Shown piece by piece: positions 12,380 through 24,569 of a stretch of 64,000 nt of DNA. A model generated the notes under the pieces. It had not been told where the DNA came from, made no database searches, and saw only the letters and a list, made by a program, of their open reading frames with translations. Each line of letters begins with the position of its first letter. Positions within the stretch are counted from its first letter, which is position 1. The position numbers and the translations under genes are program-made. This stretch comes from Monodelphis domestica (taxonomy: Eukaryota > Chordata > Mammalia > Didelphimorphia > Didelphidae): NCBI RefSeq assembly GCF_027887165.1, contig NC_077230.1:259412976-259476975 (forward strand), given 5' to 3'.

Positions 12380-13660
12380 TTGGACAGTTGTTGTTGAACA
12401 TTTGCCCTTTACCTTTACTCTGTGTGTGAATTTCTGACTCAATGTGTTTCTTGTAAACAACATATAGTAGTATTCTATTTTTTAATTGATTCTGCTTTCC
12501 TCTTCCATTTTATGGATAAGTTCATCCCATTTGCATAAACAGTTATGATTACCCTCTGTGTATTCCCCTCCATATTGTTTTTCTCTTTTAATCTTGACTT
12601 TTCTCCTTTAACTCTTTTCCTCCAATCCAGTGTTTGTTTTTTGTCACTTCCCCACTTCCCCCTCCCTCATATTACTCCCCTTCTCTCCCTTTTTATTCCC
12701 CTTCTAATTCACTTCAGGGTCTATTATTCACCTCCAAATTCCCACTCCCTTATATTACTCCCTTCCCTAAAACTTTCTTTCTTATCCCCCTTCTAATTTT
12801 CTAAAGAGTATGATAAATTCCTATATCCCAATGGATTTAGCTGTTCTTCCCTCTCTGAGCCATGAGAGTAAGGTTTAAGTACTGCCTGTTACCACCTTCT
12901 TCCCCTCTATTGTAATAGTTTTTTGTTACCCCCAATGCCTCTTTATATGATATAATTTATTTATTTTACTCTCTCTTCCCATTTCTCCTAGTGAAATATT
13001 TTTTGAACCTAGACATTTCCTTTTGCATATCATCCAAAATATCTTCCTACCATATCCTTTGTCTATGTATACTTCATATAACTTCTATGATAATGATAAA
13101 AAATTTTAAGTTGTAAAAATCACCTTCCTACATAGGAAGATAAACAATTCCACTTTATTGAGGATCTGAGATTATATCTCTTATTTTCTTTTTAATGTGT
13201 CTTAATTTTATATTTGGACATTAAGTTTTCTGTTTAAGTATTGTATTTTCTTCAGGAATGCTTGGAAATCTATTTTTTTTAAATGATCATATTTTCCTCC
13301 TGAAAAAATATAGTTAGTATTGATGGTCAGGTGGTTCTGGGTTGTAAACCTAGCTCCCTGTCTTTATGCAACATTATATTCCAAGCCTTCTGGTTCTTCC
13401 ATATGTAAGCTGCCAGTTTCTGTCTCATCTTGCCACTGGTTCCATGATATTTGAATTCTTTCTTTGCAATAACTTGCAGTATTTTCTCCTTGTCCTGGGA
13501 ACTCTTGAACTTGGCTAAAAGATTCCATGGAGTTGTCATTTGGGGATTTATTGCAGGGAGAGATTTGTAGAGTCTTTCAATTTCTATTTTATCCTTTTAT
13601 TCATGAATATCAGATCTGTTTTCTTAGATAATTTCTTGTCATATGATATCTAGGACTTGT
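12380..13660 (-). mobile_element. Older L1 fragment H (ORF1 end, spacer, ORF2 start)
   Basis: Read on the minus strand this holds the ORF1 C-terminal domain, the purine-rich spacer and the first part of ORF2. At 13327-13539 the minus strand encodes TTPWNLLAKFKSSQDKEKIL, KEFKYHGTSGKM and AWNIMLHKDRELGLQPRT, clear matches to ORF1p of copy D (TTPRNVIAKFQSYQTKEKIL and AWNMIFRKARELGLQPRI). The endonuclease start is seen decayed near 12440-12550. Its right side is cut by the retroviral element at 13671. Confidence 0.85.
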
Positions 13661-13670
13661 TTTTGTATCA

Positions 13671-13948
13671 TGACTATAAAGATTAAAATTAATAGTCAAT
13701 ACTCCAAGTATTATTTTAATATTATTTATTAAAATCCACTTTGAGCAGAGATAAATTAAAAACAACCACAGCAATTTAGAGAAAAGCCAAAAGCCTCTCC
13801 CTCTTATCTCTGATACTAGCCCCTGAGACAATGTGGGCAGAAATAAAAACTCAAAAATCCATCCACATAAGGAAACGCACAAATAGGAATAGGAAAAGGT
13901 GATTGTGGGAAATATAGTCTCTAGTATTCAAGATTCTAAATCAATACA
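13671..13948 (-). mobile_element. Probable 3' LTR of a minus-strand endogenous retrovirus (fossil)
   Basis: Read on the minus strand this begins TGTATTGATT, carries TTAATAAATAATATT as a likely polyadenylation region and ends in ATCTTTATAGTCA. A purine-rich stretch containing AGGGGATGA lies just upstream in that orientation, as a polypurine tract would. The left flank is older L1. The retroviral internal region lies to the right, so this would be its 3' LTR. Confidence 0.6.
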
Positions 13949-15132
13949 TCATCCCCTGTGATTTTTTACAGGACCAGTCTCTCCATTGGATCATGAAAAC
14001 ATAACTAACATAAATTGAACTATAGGTATATACAAGGATTACAGTTGTTAAAGGGAAATTAAAATAATTTGTGGATAAAAGGAAAATAAAAGGGAAAAGG
14101 AACAAAGCCAATAATAGGTACATTGACAAAAAAAACATTTAGGGGGCATGCCCCTTTGGCATGAGAGTGTACATTCAAAGCAAAAGCATTTCAACTCCTC
14201 CCCCTACCCCTAAGCTTCAAATACTCCATATCTCAAAGTTCACTCTGGAACTTCTGGTACAGAGTGTAGTATCTGTAGGCATCTTCACAGTGTTTTATAG
14301 ATTCTGGGAGTCAGACTCTCGTTTTAAAATCAGCTCAAATTCAAGTCAAAGTTCACAACAGTAACATAGTCCTCCCTGAGGAAAATAATACTACATTCTC
14401 CCCGTCTTATGAAGATTCTGGGGTACATGTAAGAATTACACAGGGATACATGGTTGAGTCATGAGACATATGAATAAGGTATCAAAAACATAAAGGAATC
14501 AAAGAAATTAAAATTAAAAAAATAAATTCTCAGTCAAATTAAAAAATATATAAAAATAAAATGAAGAAAATGAAAAAAAAATTCCGGGAAGAAGGAAAAA
14601 AGTAAAACCTCACAACTAACAACAGGTTCTTATAGTGATCCATGTCCCATAAGCATACAACAATTATTCACTAACCCAATTTAGCAGTCTGGACTACATA
14701 AGTTGTCACATTATGAAAGAAAATAGAAAACAAGACTAGTTCTCAAGACAATGGGAAATAGAATTCCCTGTTTCAACCATTTTCTTTATTTTTTCAGGTT
14801 AATGGAGCCAAGAAAGTGATTGTCATATGCTTGATATAGAGTGTGGTACAAGGAAGTCCTGCATTTAACACATGTTACACATTCGCAACCCCAAATCTTA
14901 CATATGATCAAATTTTGTGCTTTTTGTACAGAATGTTATCAATTCTTGTAGGATTGTTTTGGTTTCTTTAACCTTTTATTGTGCTCATTTGACACTATTC
15001 AATTCAAGTTCTGTGTTCCTTTGTGGTCTGTTTCTCCTTGGATTAGATATAGTCATTGAGCAAAAGTCTCATAATAGTTAAATAACTATTGGCAGGTTGC
15101 CGTAGTCCAAAGCTTTCTGGGTATATTTATAT

Positions 15133-15134
<2 letters not shown>

Positions 15135-15184
<50 letters not shown>
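15135..15184 (+). repeat. (GT)n microsatellite
   Basis: About 25 uninterrupted GT dinucleotides within the degraded 3' part of the retroviral fossil. Confidence 0.97.
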
Positions 15185-15186
<2 letters not shown>

Positions 15187-18100
15187 GGTAAACAGACATC
15201 TTAGATCTTAGGTGATGCTATTACAAAAGTAAAAATAGTTTTAAAAATTTCAATACTAGTGACATGTTTCAAAGGCAAAAAATGAGATAAGAAGGAAATT
15301 ATCAAATACTGTATGACACATGTAGGAAGAAAACAAAATTTTAAAATTGTGTACATTTCACAATTACAGAGGTAAAGTATAGGTACTACTTTTCAAAAAA
15401 TAAAATTCACTTCCTCTTTGACTTTCCATGATCCACAGTATGAGTGCAAATAAGGCAGATAAAATGATGTGAGTGCAAATGAGGTAGATAAAGCAATAAT
15501 ACATTCAAGAAAGTACAAAAAAATAGTAAAGGCACAAAATGTTGCAAAAGGCAAATCAGGTCAATATAGGTCACTAATACAGATTTTCTTCTTTGAGGTA
15601 TTACATGTGTTGTCCCACAAGGCAATTTGTGCAAATACAAGGATCAACCAAATGAAGTGCAACAAAATTGTACGCATCTAGCAATAAAAAAGTCTAACCA
15701 TAATCAATAGTCAAATACAATCAGTGCAAGCAATTATTCAACATCAACAGAAGGTACTTGTTTTGCATGGCTACAATGAAACCATGATTCCCTCTCTCCA
15801 ATTTTTATGCAAGTTGGTGTACTTAGTAGGATCTGGAATGGTCCATCATAAGCAGGTTCAGTTGACACACTATGTTTGAAATTCTTTATTTACACACTAT
15901 CAACTGGGCTTAAATCATGAAGCAAGAAATTTATGGGGCCTGTTTGAACAGCAGATCCAAAGTTGTGGAGTTCTTTCAATTTTGTTTGTAATTGTTTGTT
16001 ATCTGTAGCAATGGTTTTATCCCCTGCTAACAGTGAGGTGTAATCAGGGGCAAATGGTTCTGCCTGAGTAGGTGAATGTCCAAATAGCATCTCAAATGGT
16101 GAGACATGTAAATCACTTCTGGGTTTGCTTCTGAAATAAAGTAGGGCCAGAGGAAGAATTTCAAGTCACTTTAAATGAGTCTCAATGCACAATTTGCCAG
16201 TCATGGTTTTAAGTTTTTTATTCATTTGTTCAACTTGGCCAGAGCTCTGGGGTTGATATGGTGTATGAAATTTAGGAGTTTTCCCTAGACATGAATAAAT
16301 TTGAGAAAACACCAAATCAGTAAAATAGGTTCCTTTATTCAAAGCAGTTCATTCTGGTAGGCTAAAAGGAGGAATAATTTCTTTCAAAAGGATTTAAGGA
16401 ACAAAAACTGCTGTGGCATGAGCAGTAGAAAATGCTTCAGGCCACCTGGTCAGTTGATTGACTATGACCAGACAAAATTTATACTGTCTGGCTTTTGGCA
16501 TAGAGATAAAGTCAATTTGTAGGTGCTCAAAGGGTGTGTAAGCAAGAGGACATCTACCAAAGGCTTTTCCTCAAAAGGCATGTTGATTAAAGGACTGGCA
16601 GGTAGGGATAAGCTGTACATACTTTACATACAATTGTAGTTATTCCAGGAGCTATCTAAACTCTTTTAATAGAGTCTACAATGCCTTGGGTGCAGTGGAT
16701 AAGGCCAACAGACAGTAAGTCATTAGGGTCTAGAAAATAAAAAAAAAATCAAAGGTTGTATCTTTCATTTCTGTGCCCCAACCCTTTCTCCCCTGTATAC
16801 TTTCAGAATCTTTGGGAAGTACCTTGGGCTCCCCCCTGAAGGCTCCCTGGGTGGTTTGGGGGTGAACTCCACCCAAAATATACTGCTGTGGGGTAATTTG
16901 GTATGAGGTGTCAGGTGCCTGATTTATGTCCCTAGGATTATTATCATCAGTCCTAAAATGACAATTCCAGAAACCACAGTTATAATTATCATTCTTCTAA
17001 TTGGTCCTATAAGAATTTCTCTGGTTGGCATAGTTCAACATTGCCCGGCAAAAATTCCTACAGTTCATCATTATGTAGCCCTTCTTATGACAGAAGTGGC
17101 AGGTAAGGGACCGATAGTTAGATTCTTGGAGTGGGGCTAGCACCATTGATTTACCATCATACCCTTTAATCTTCTTTATCAATCCTTTCTTCTAACAATT
17201 CAATTTTTTCTCAAGTTTTCTATGACATTATTAGCCTCTTCCTGTTTTTCCTTTTGGCCTTTAAAGACATAAGAAGCAGTGTCTCTCAACTCTTCAAGGT
17301 CCATCTGAGACCACCATGGCCAATGCATTTTAATATAATCATGGACCACCCCACAAGAGTTTGACAAAATGTCTCTTATTTGCTTAATATCTTTTTTTTT
17401 TAAAAAGAAATATCAAGGGCTAGATAACAACCCCTAACCTCAATGAGCTTATCCATGAATTGTGAGGGTGTCTCATCATCTGATTGCCTAAGGCTTTCAA
17501 ATTTTGACCATGCTTCTGTGTCCTCAGAGCATTCTCTCAAAGCTTTTATAATAGCATACCTACAACACTGTAATTGAAACCAGTTTGTGGTTCTGTTATA
17601 ATCCCATACAGGATCCTGAGCTGGCCAGTGTGCTGCACCAGGCCCTGGACCTTGTTAACATGAGAGATGATTTTTATTTTTTTTCATATTCCATTAGAAA
17701 AGCATTGAACAAATTCTCAACATCCTTATAGGACAGGTCATATTGATAAAAATATAAAAGTATCAGCCATTTTCTTGGTTATTACAAGAGGTTTTCATTC
17801 AAAGGGAAGTACATTATATTTCAGTTCTCAAATTTCTTGGGGAGTGAATGGTATATGGTATCTTAGAGTCACCACATCCCCATTGTGTCCTACTTCAGGT
17901 ATTTCCCTTAAAGGGAAAATGTATTCATAGTAGTCATCCAATATCTGTTATTCCTTAGAAGTTCACTGTAGAGATGCTGAGGAACAGGTATGGTTGCAGA
18001 ACAAAATTTCTTTAGGGTGGGGAATGGTTGTGGAGTGGGAGAAAGGGCAGGAGAGGATGGGAGATTAGAAGAAGGATCAGGGGAGGTAAGATCAGCCAGG

Positions 18101-18346
18101 AGTTTGGGAGTATGAGAGATGTTGTAGAGTACAAGATGATGAATGTGAAAGGGGTGTTTCATCTCCATTTTGGGTGAAATAGGATCATCCTCTCTTTGTG
18201 GTTCAGGAACAGACTCTCAAAATTCAGACTTATTTTGGATCTGATTAGTATTTTTCATTAGATCATGTAAGTTTTTGAAATTTTTTGATTGAATTTTCCT
18301 GTTAGCCTTCATTTCTGCTTTAATTTCTCATATAGTAGCATTTTTT

Positions 18347-18547
18347 TTTAAAAAACCCTTACCTTCTGTCTTGGAGTCAATACTGTGTATTGGCTCCAAG
18401 GCAGAAGAGTGGTAAGGGCTAGGCAATGGGGGTCAAGTGACTTGCCCAGGGTCACACAGCTGAGAAGTATCTGAGGCCAGATTTGAACCTAGGACCTCCC
18501 ATCTCTAGGTCTGGCTCTCAATCCACTGAGCTACCCAGCTGCCCCCT
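18347..18547 (-). mobile_element. Marsupial SINE inserted in the retroviral gag region
   Basis: The reverse complement reads GGGGGCAGCTGGGTAGCTCA, then CCTAGGTTCAAATCTGGCC, GTGTGACCCTGGGCAAGTC and the tail GGAAG-type 3' end. It is the best preserved SINE of the window. A 17-bp duplication ATATAGTAGCATTTTTT flanks it at 18330-18346 and 18548-18564, so it is a clean retroposition and younger than the retrovirus. Confidence 0.95.
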
Positions 18548-18583
18548 ATATAGTAGCATTTTTTGTCTTAAGAATGAAGATCA

Positions 18584-18777
18584 CAAGGACATCTGGGTAG
18601 TTCAGTAGATTGAGAGCCAGACCTAGACATGGGAGAGCATAGGTTCAAATCTAGCCCCAGATATTTCTCAGCTGTGTGACCCTGGAAAACTCACATTGCC
18701 TAGACCTTACCATTCTTCTGCCTTAGAACCAACACATAGTATTGATTCCAAGATGGAAGGTAAGGGTTTAAAAAAAA
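18584..18777 (+). mobile_element. Marsupial SINE inserted in the retroviral gag region
   Basis: The order ATCTGGGTAGTTCAGTAGAT, ATAGGTTCAAATCTAGCCCC, CAGCTGTGTGACCCTGG and CCAAGATGGAAGGTAAGGG is complete and ends in an A-run. Flanks AGAATGAAGATCA (18571-18583) and AGAATAGAGATCA (18778-18790) form a 13-bp target duplication with one difference. It lies close to the SINE at 18347 but in the opposite orientation. Confidence 0.93.
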
Positions 18778-19585
18778 AGAATAGAGATCAGAAAAATAAA
18801 ATTACCTAGGAGTACAAGGAGGAGGAGGGAATTTGAAATTTTATATGCCTCTAATTGGGTAAAAAGCAGAAGGCTTTCATGCATGATAGCATTTATGCTG
18901 CTTACCATTTTGATCAAAAAAAGGAAAATGTTGTATATTTTATTGATTTATTTTTAATTATTATTATAAGGGGTGGGGTAGAAGGTGAGAGTATTTAGCT
19001 TATTTTATTTTATTTTTATGATTTTATTGGATTTTTATTGATAAAAAAGGAAAACATATTTTTAATTATTTATTTCTTGCTGCCATGGCAGCAACAACCA
19101 GTGTAGCTAAGCAGGAAAAGGTAAAAAAATAAGAGTAAAAAAAAAGAAGAAAAGAGAGAAAAATAGTAGGAAAAATCAGTGCTCAATGTCCACCTCTACT
19201 GGCCAATTGGCAGCACTAAAACTGGGAGGGGTTAGGGGCATTTTTAGGGGTGATTTTTGCGGTAAGTGGTGTGGTTAGGAACTGCCAGAAACCAGAATGT
19301 AGGATATGACTACAAAATCTTAAGAGACCCGGAAATGGAAGTAAGGCAAATTTGGTAAAGCAAGGAGGGGTAGGACTTAAGCTGGGGGTGTTTAAAAGAG
19401 CACTAGGACCCTCCAAGCAAAGGTAAAGAGCCTGATGGAGCTTTGGAGGCAATCACCTGTCCAGATGGGAAAGGGACTTCCCTTCCTCCCTGGTTGGGGA
19501 AAGGGAGGCTTATACTCACCAGCTAGAACAGGGATCAGGGCAACAGAAGTGGCAGAAGCAGCACCAGGGTGGGCCCAGCATGCCA

Positions 19586-19916
19586 TGGTATCAAAAATAG
19601 ACACGAATCCAGGACTTCAATCCCCAGAATGCCCTGTAATCTCACTGAATTCTCCCCTGGGCCGAGATTGAGAAGGTATTTAAACCTGGTTGTGAATAGG
19701 CTCTCTCTCCTTTGGGACTTCCTTTTTGGAGCAGAGGTGTCTCTTCCATGATGTGAAATTATCTTGTCTAGGCCTCTCTGGCCTAGGCATGTGTTTTCTT
19801 ATCTTGTATTTTCTTTAATCCTTAATCTTTAATAAACCTCATAAAAATATAATACTCCTTGCAGAGAGAAACTAATTTCTAGCTGCCTCAGTCTCCCCTA
19901 AATTTTATTCTTTACA
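19586..19916 (+). mobile_element. Retroviral LTR, plus strand (fossil)
   Basis: The block starts with TGGTATCA and ends TCTTTACA. It carries a TATTTAA box-like motif near 19677 and AATAAA at 19831. It is homologous along its length to the solo LTR at 8126-8478. Directly downstream is GTTGGTGACCTAATGGG, which has the position and form of a primer-binding site. It therefore reads as a 5' LTR in plus orientation, although the retroviral genes on its left are on the minus strand. Confidence 0.75.
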
Positions 19917-20458
19917 GTTGGTGACCTAATGGGAGAAAAAGACTCTCAATCTTCTGATTCTTTTCTGATCTTTAGTTCAGCTTTAATAGCTAGTGCCTAG
20001 AAATTTTTTTGAGCCACATTTCTCTGCCCAAGGTTTTTTTTACCCTTGCAAAGCTGCTGCTCATTCCAGCCATTAGATAGTTCACAGGCTCGCTCTGGAC
20101 CTGTGGTGTTTGCTGCCCACCTGGCTTCGAAGTTCTGCCTGATTCTCCTGCTTCTGATCCTGACCTCTCTCTCGCTCACCTGGTCCTTGCTTAACCAAGA
20201 TCTCGACCACCTGGTGACCTGCCTGTAGCCACCAATCCTGACCTCTCTCAGTCCTTACCTTGTCCTGGGCCCTGCCCACCCCCACAGCCTACTCTGGCTC
20301 TGGATCCTGCTTCTGGTCTCTCACCTGGTACCTGATCTCCCAGCCCTGCCTGCCTGTTTTTGCGCCCCAGACCCACAAGTGCGACCCCAGCCAGCTCATC
20401 ACGCAGATCCTTGGAGCAGATCACTCAGGACTCATTTCTACCAGTTGGTAACAAAACT
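19917..20458 (+). mobile_element. Retroviral leader downstream of the plus-strand LTR (fossil)
   Basis: After the primer-binding-site-like block at 19917-19935 comes a C- and T-rich, relatively GC-rich stretch, which resembles a retroviral leader. A second CAGTTGGTAAC-like block at about 20441 looks like another LTR end with a primer-binding site, so part of this may belong to a second LTR. No coding region follows immediately. Confidence 0.45.
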
Positions 20459-20632
20459 GGGGTATTGACCTCATGGGTGGATGGTAGGAGGGGAGAGACA
20501 AGAGGGAAAGAAGAAAGTTTTTTCCAAGCAGGAACTTAAAAGCAACAAGCTGTTTAAAAGAATACCTTTTGACTGTTCTGGTAATTTTATTGACTTCACC
20601 TGCATGTCAGGGAGAAGACTCAGCTAACTTTG

Positions 20633-20825
20633 GGGAGGTAAATGGGTGGCCCAGGGAACTGAGAGCCAGGCCTAAAGACATGCAGTTCTGAGTTAAAATC
20701 TGGGCTCAGATACTTCCCAGCTGTGGGGCCCTGAGCAGATCCCTTAACCCCCATTGCTTAACCCTTATCAATTTGTCTGCAGACAATAGATAGTTAAATG
20801 GATAATTTATAATTAAAAAAAACAC
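20633..20825 (+). mobile_element. Marsupial SINE, diverged
   Basis: It has the GGTAAATGGGTGGCCCAGGG head, a GAGTTAAAATCTGGGCTCAG B-box-like part, and CCCAGCTGTGGGGCCCTGAG followed by CCCTTAACCCCCATTGC. It ends in an A-rich run at 20815-20825. Confidence 0.85.
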
Positions 20826-22680
20826 ACCTAAGGAACTTCAGGACTGGAGGTTATATATTCTAAGGCATTTCAGACTCCAATGGTTATAAAGATGCTCTCT
20901 GTATTCTAATGCATTTTTTGTTTAAGGTTTAACTTTGTGATTTTAACTGCATTCAATATTATTCTGTTACACTGAAGATTGATTGAATTTATTTTGAATG
21001 TACTGAGTTTTGAAATTCTGTTGTTTTTCCCCTATAACAACTGAACAAATATTATTGAATAAGCCCATATAAGAAAAAACAGCCTTTCTATTTTTGCCTT
21101 TGTAAATTGTCACATAGAGGATAGATGGACTTCAGAACTGGTTACAATTGCTATAACAACCTTTGAAAAATTTAATGTGCTAAATATCTCAACTGATTTT
21201 AAAGGGTTTTTAAATATGATTTTGGGAATTTTTCTTAACAATCTCTGGTTATTTTTTCCTGCCCCTACCATGAAGTAAGGCCAATAGCTGAAGTGAAATA
21301 CAATTATAAACCCCAACCTTCCCACATGTGAATGGAAGTTGGGAAGTTAATCTCAGGGCATTTGTACAACTAAAAAGCCTTCAAAAAAGGAGCACCTCTT
21401 TATTTATACTCTTCAGCTCACTACTTAACTTCCACCAGAATGATATATAGATTTATTGATTATGTTCTTAACCCATGATGAGTTTTACTTTGTTTAAAAA
21501 TATGTTTATTACCAAGGTTGAAGGATTTGCTGTTTGTAAAACTTGTGACAAATATGCATCAATTCATAGGTTTTAAAAATGCCATACAGAAACTTCTGTG
21601 AAATATGATATAGTGTTTGTTTGCTATTGTAATTAATTGGGCTATTAAGATTTTGGGGATATTGATAACTACATATTTGTACTACTGTATCTTTAAAAAT
21701 GAAAAAATGTTACCTTGTTCAATTCATTTGCATTCACTCATAGTAGATCATGGCCAGGCATGAAGAGGAAATGGATCTCATTTTTGGTGAGAAAGCCTTG
21801 TATTCTATATTTTCTTAGCTGACAGAGTGTTAATGATTATAAACTATATTTTTGAATTTTTAAAGACTTTTATTATATTTTTCTTGCATGTGAAATATAC
21901 TATTAGTTTTTTTTAATTTTTCTCTCCTTTTTATATTTGAAACACATGTCACCAGCATTAAGATTTTCTTTAACTTTTTGACTTTTCAGTACTATAAGTT
22001 TAAGATACATTTGCCGATGCCTACCCCTAAAAGTTTGTGACTATAAAAATTATGCCACTAATTATTTAAAAAATTATGGGACTTTCCTTAATGATTCTGT
22101 CTGATTCCAGGACAAGATATACAACAGAGCCAGTGCACAGAGCCAAAGAAAAGCCAATCCAGGATGGATTGATGCACTTTTAGGCCAATACAAAGGTTTT
22201 GAACCTAGTGTGAGACTTGGGATTGTGACACTTGACTTATGTTAAGATGTAGGCCTTCCTTGTGTCCACACTCACTCTGAAGATACTCACAGACGAGTAT
22301 CCCTGTAACCTTGGCTCCTATAATCTGGTCCCCTTTCTGCCTTTCATAGTGTGGCACCTTTCTGTAGTCCTGGCCACTGACTGGGTAAATGAAACATTGC
22401 TTAGATCATTTAATTGGACCCTGACTCAAGGACCTGTTATAGATTTATTTTTCTTTTTACTTAGAATATTTACACATAAGAATTTGATAGTCTATATTTT
22501 CATCCAGAGTTTTTTCTTTTTCTTTTGATTTTTCTGATATCTTTTTAATATATCTTGCCAATTGATTCATATACCTCATACCTCAGCCATGCATCCCTAA
22601 GTGATCATGTATTTTTCAATCACCCACAACACAGGGAAATGTAAAAAAAATATTGTTATTTAAATTGCAAAGTTTAAATT
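20826..22680. other. Unassigned stretch, possibly retroviral 3' sequence
   Basis: No family was identified. It lies between a retroviral leader and a fragment homologous to the 3' part of the minus-strand retrovirus, so some of it may be decayed retroviral sequence. I see no motif that proves this. Confidence 0.35.
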
Positions 22681-22689
22681 CCTTTTGAG

Positions 22690-22985
22690 AAGAATTTTAG
22701 GTAAAGAAGATGCTACCTCTCTGAATCCAGAAACTGAACTGTTAGAGAAGCCACCATGAAGAAGCCTCTAAACCACAAGCTGCACAAGATGAAAATGAAC
22801 TTTGGGTGTGGTTGATTGAACATTTATTTGTATGTATACTTTCATGCCAAAGGGGAATTCCCCCTAACTGGCTTTTTGTCAATGCATTCAGCAATTATTG
22901 GTTTTATTCTCCCCCCCCCTCTTATCCTCAAATTATTGTAATCTTTAAATTGATTATGTTTTCATGATCCTTTGGAAAAACATTT
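22690..22985 (+). mobile_element. Fragment homologous to the retroviral 3' region (fossil)
   Basis: The block around 22840-22975 (CATGCCAAAGGGG, CAATTATTGGTTTTATTC and GTTTTCATGATCC in order) matches the reverse complement of 13990-14165 in the minus-strand retrovirus. It is thus a second copy of that region in plus orientation. It may be the other end of the element that begins with the LTR at 19586. Confidence 0.6.
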
Positions 22986-24120
22986 TTTTCAAATGATCAC
23001 ATGGAGAAATGTATTTTCAAGAAATCTATTTTCAAGGACTATCATTTTTTGTCAATGCAATATTTCATACTTTCTTCTAATTTTTTTTGTTATTTTGCTT
23101 TTTATTGTTTTTTGATGTCTTATGGAGTCATTAGATTGAATTCTAATTTTTAAAGAAAAACTTTCTCCCACAAATATTTTATTGTTTTATTACATTTGGT
23201 TCCTTCTGCTTTTCATAGAGCTCTTTTTATTGGATTTTCCCCTCCTTTTTCCAGTAGGTCAATTTCATTTTTTTTAAAGTTTTCTTCATTGAATTTTTAT
23301 GCCTCTTTCCCCAGTTGACAAATTTTGCTTTTTAAGCAGTAATATTATTTTTTCATTACTTTCATTTTGCCCATATGTTTTTCTTTTGCCTCTCTTATTT
23401 GATTTTTATATTTCAATTTAATTTCTCCCAGCACCTAAAACCAATTTTCATTTTTCTTTGAAGTTTGGCATAGGATTGCTTGGATATCACTGTCACCTAT
23501 TGACTTTGTGTTTTACTCCATAGGAATTTTCTACAGTTAGGTGAATCTTTTTATATTTGATCATTTTCCCAAACCTTTTTTTTTTTTTTTGGCCTGGGAA
23601 CTGAGAGTTCTGAAAGCAGATCATTCTGTTTCCTCTTCTGATGGTTTGTAGGATTCAGCACTCTGAGCTATTTTGCCCTGGAGCTAGAATTTCTCTCCAG
23701 AGAAGATTTGAAGGGGTCAAGCTTTTGGGGGACTCTAAGGGATTATTGTGAGATACAGGGTGCTATGTGGTTGGAATAGTCAGCAACCTAGCATCCTGAA
23801 GTTGGCATATTCTGAGCCTCAGAACTTGGCACAGTAGGTGAGGGGTGGTCATCTAGCATGTCTCTGTGTGCAGTTTTAATTCTGGTTCTCTCATATCTTG
23901 TGAAAATCAATTCTCTCTGCCTAACTATCAAGTTGTTTTCTGCAGGAGAAACCTTTATATCTAACTTGCTCCAGGTACTTGTTTCCTGTAATTTTGAAGT
24001 ACTTCAAAAAGTTGGGGTGGAAGTTTCCAGGCAGTTTCAGCTTTCACTACTACTAAGCAACTCTCTTCATTCTGCCCCTCCTTGGAAATATATAGATATA
24101 TTTTATGTTTGTTATAAATA
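22986..24120 (-). mobile_element. Older L1 5' region and ORF1 coiled coil, antisense (G1)
   Basis: The minus strand holds K/E/N-rich decayed coiled-coil sequence at about 23100-23450, with blocks such as the complement of GTTGACAAATTTTGCTTTT. To the right is a less AT-rich part resembling an L1 5' UTR. Similar sequence occurs at 24570-25490. It is clearly older than copies A, B and D. Confidence 0.55.
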
Positions 24121-24569
24121 ATTTTATTTTCCAAATATGTCTCTCTTGCTCCTTTCCTGTAAAAGTGTCCTTTATGAAATATATAAAAGAAAGAAAATGT
24201 CTGATAATTTAACCAAATTGTATAGTTCCTAGTCCCTGCATTGCACTAAAAATGAGGGGAAGGGGCATCTTTAAAGTGAATCTTAGTCTTTCTAATGAAA
24301 CAACTTTCAGTTTCATTTTCCTTTTTCCATTATTCATTATTTTCCTGTTTATTCTTTCAGCTTCATCTAGTAACTTTCCATGATTTTTTTAACTCTTCAT
24401 ATACTTTGTTTCTTATGTATCAATAAGCTTCCTTTACTTCTATGTTCCACAATCTATGTATCTATCCTAAGCAATCATGCCCTCTGGAATATTATATTAC
24501 AAGTGCTCTACCTCTTTAACCTAGAATCTACTAAATCTTGTGTCATCCTAACTCTGATTCCATGATATT
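24121..24569. other. Unassigned T-rich stretch
   Basis: No family recognised. It lies between two antisense L1 ORF1-like fragments, so it may be more old LINE sequence. Confidence 0.35.

Larger units (their letters stand above)
13949..19585 (-). mobile_element. Internal region of a broken class I (gamma-like) endogenous retrovirus
   Basis: On the minus strand the order from right to left is leader, gag, pol and a degraded 3' part. The leader near 19510-19521 has a splice-donor-like GGTGAGTATAAG. Gag includes a proline-rich segment (17908-18168) and a single zinc knuckle of the CX2CX4HX4C type at 17060-17101, which fits gammaretrovirus-like elements. Pol keeps integrase blocks near 16200-16260 (PYQPQSSGQVEQMNKKLK) and 15890-16090. 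It is a heavily broken fossil with many breaks and no intact gene. Two SINEs and a GT microsatellite have inserted or expanded in it. No 5' LTR in matching orientation is visible. Confidence 0.75.

Noticed and set aside
18400-18540. tRNA-like A and B boxes
   Set aside because: They belong to SINEs with flanking target duplications and A-tails, not to tRNA genes.
20035-20440. A GC-richer stretch that could be a CpG-island promoter of a host gene
   Set aside because: It has few CpGs, follows an LTR with a primer-binding-site-like block and has no gene downstream.
22262-22528. An 88-codon open frame with an envelope-like look
   Set aside because: It ends in low-complexity phenylalanine and shows no motif that I can support.
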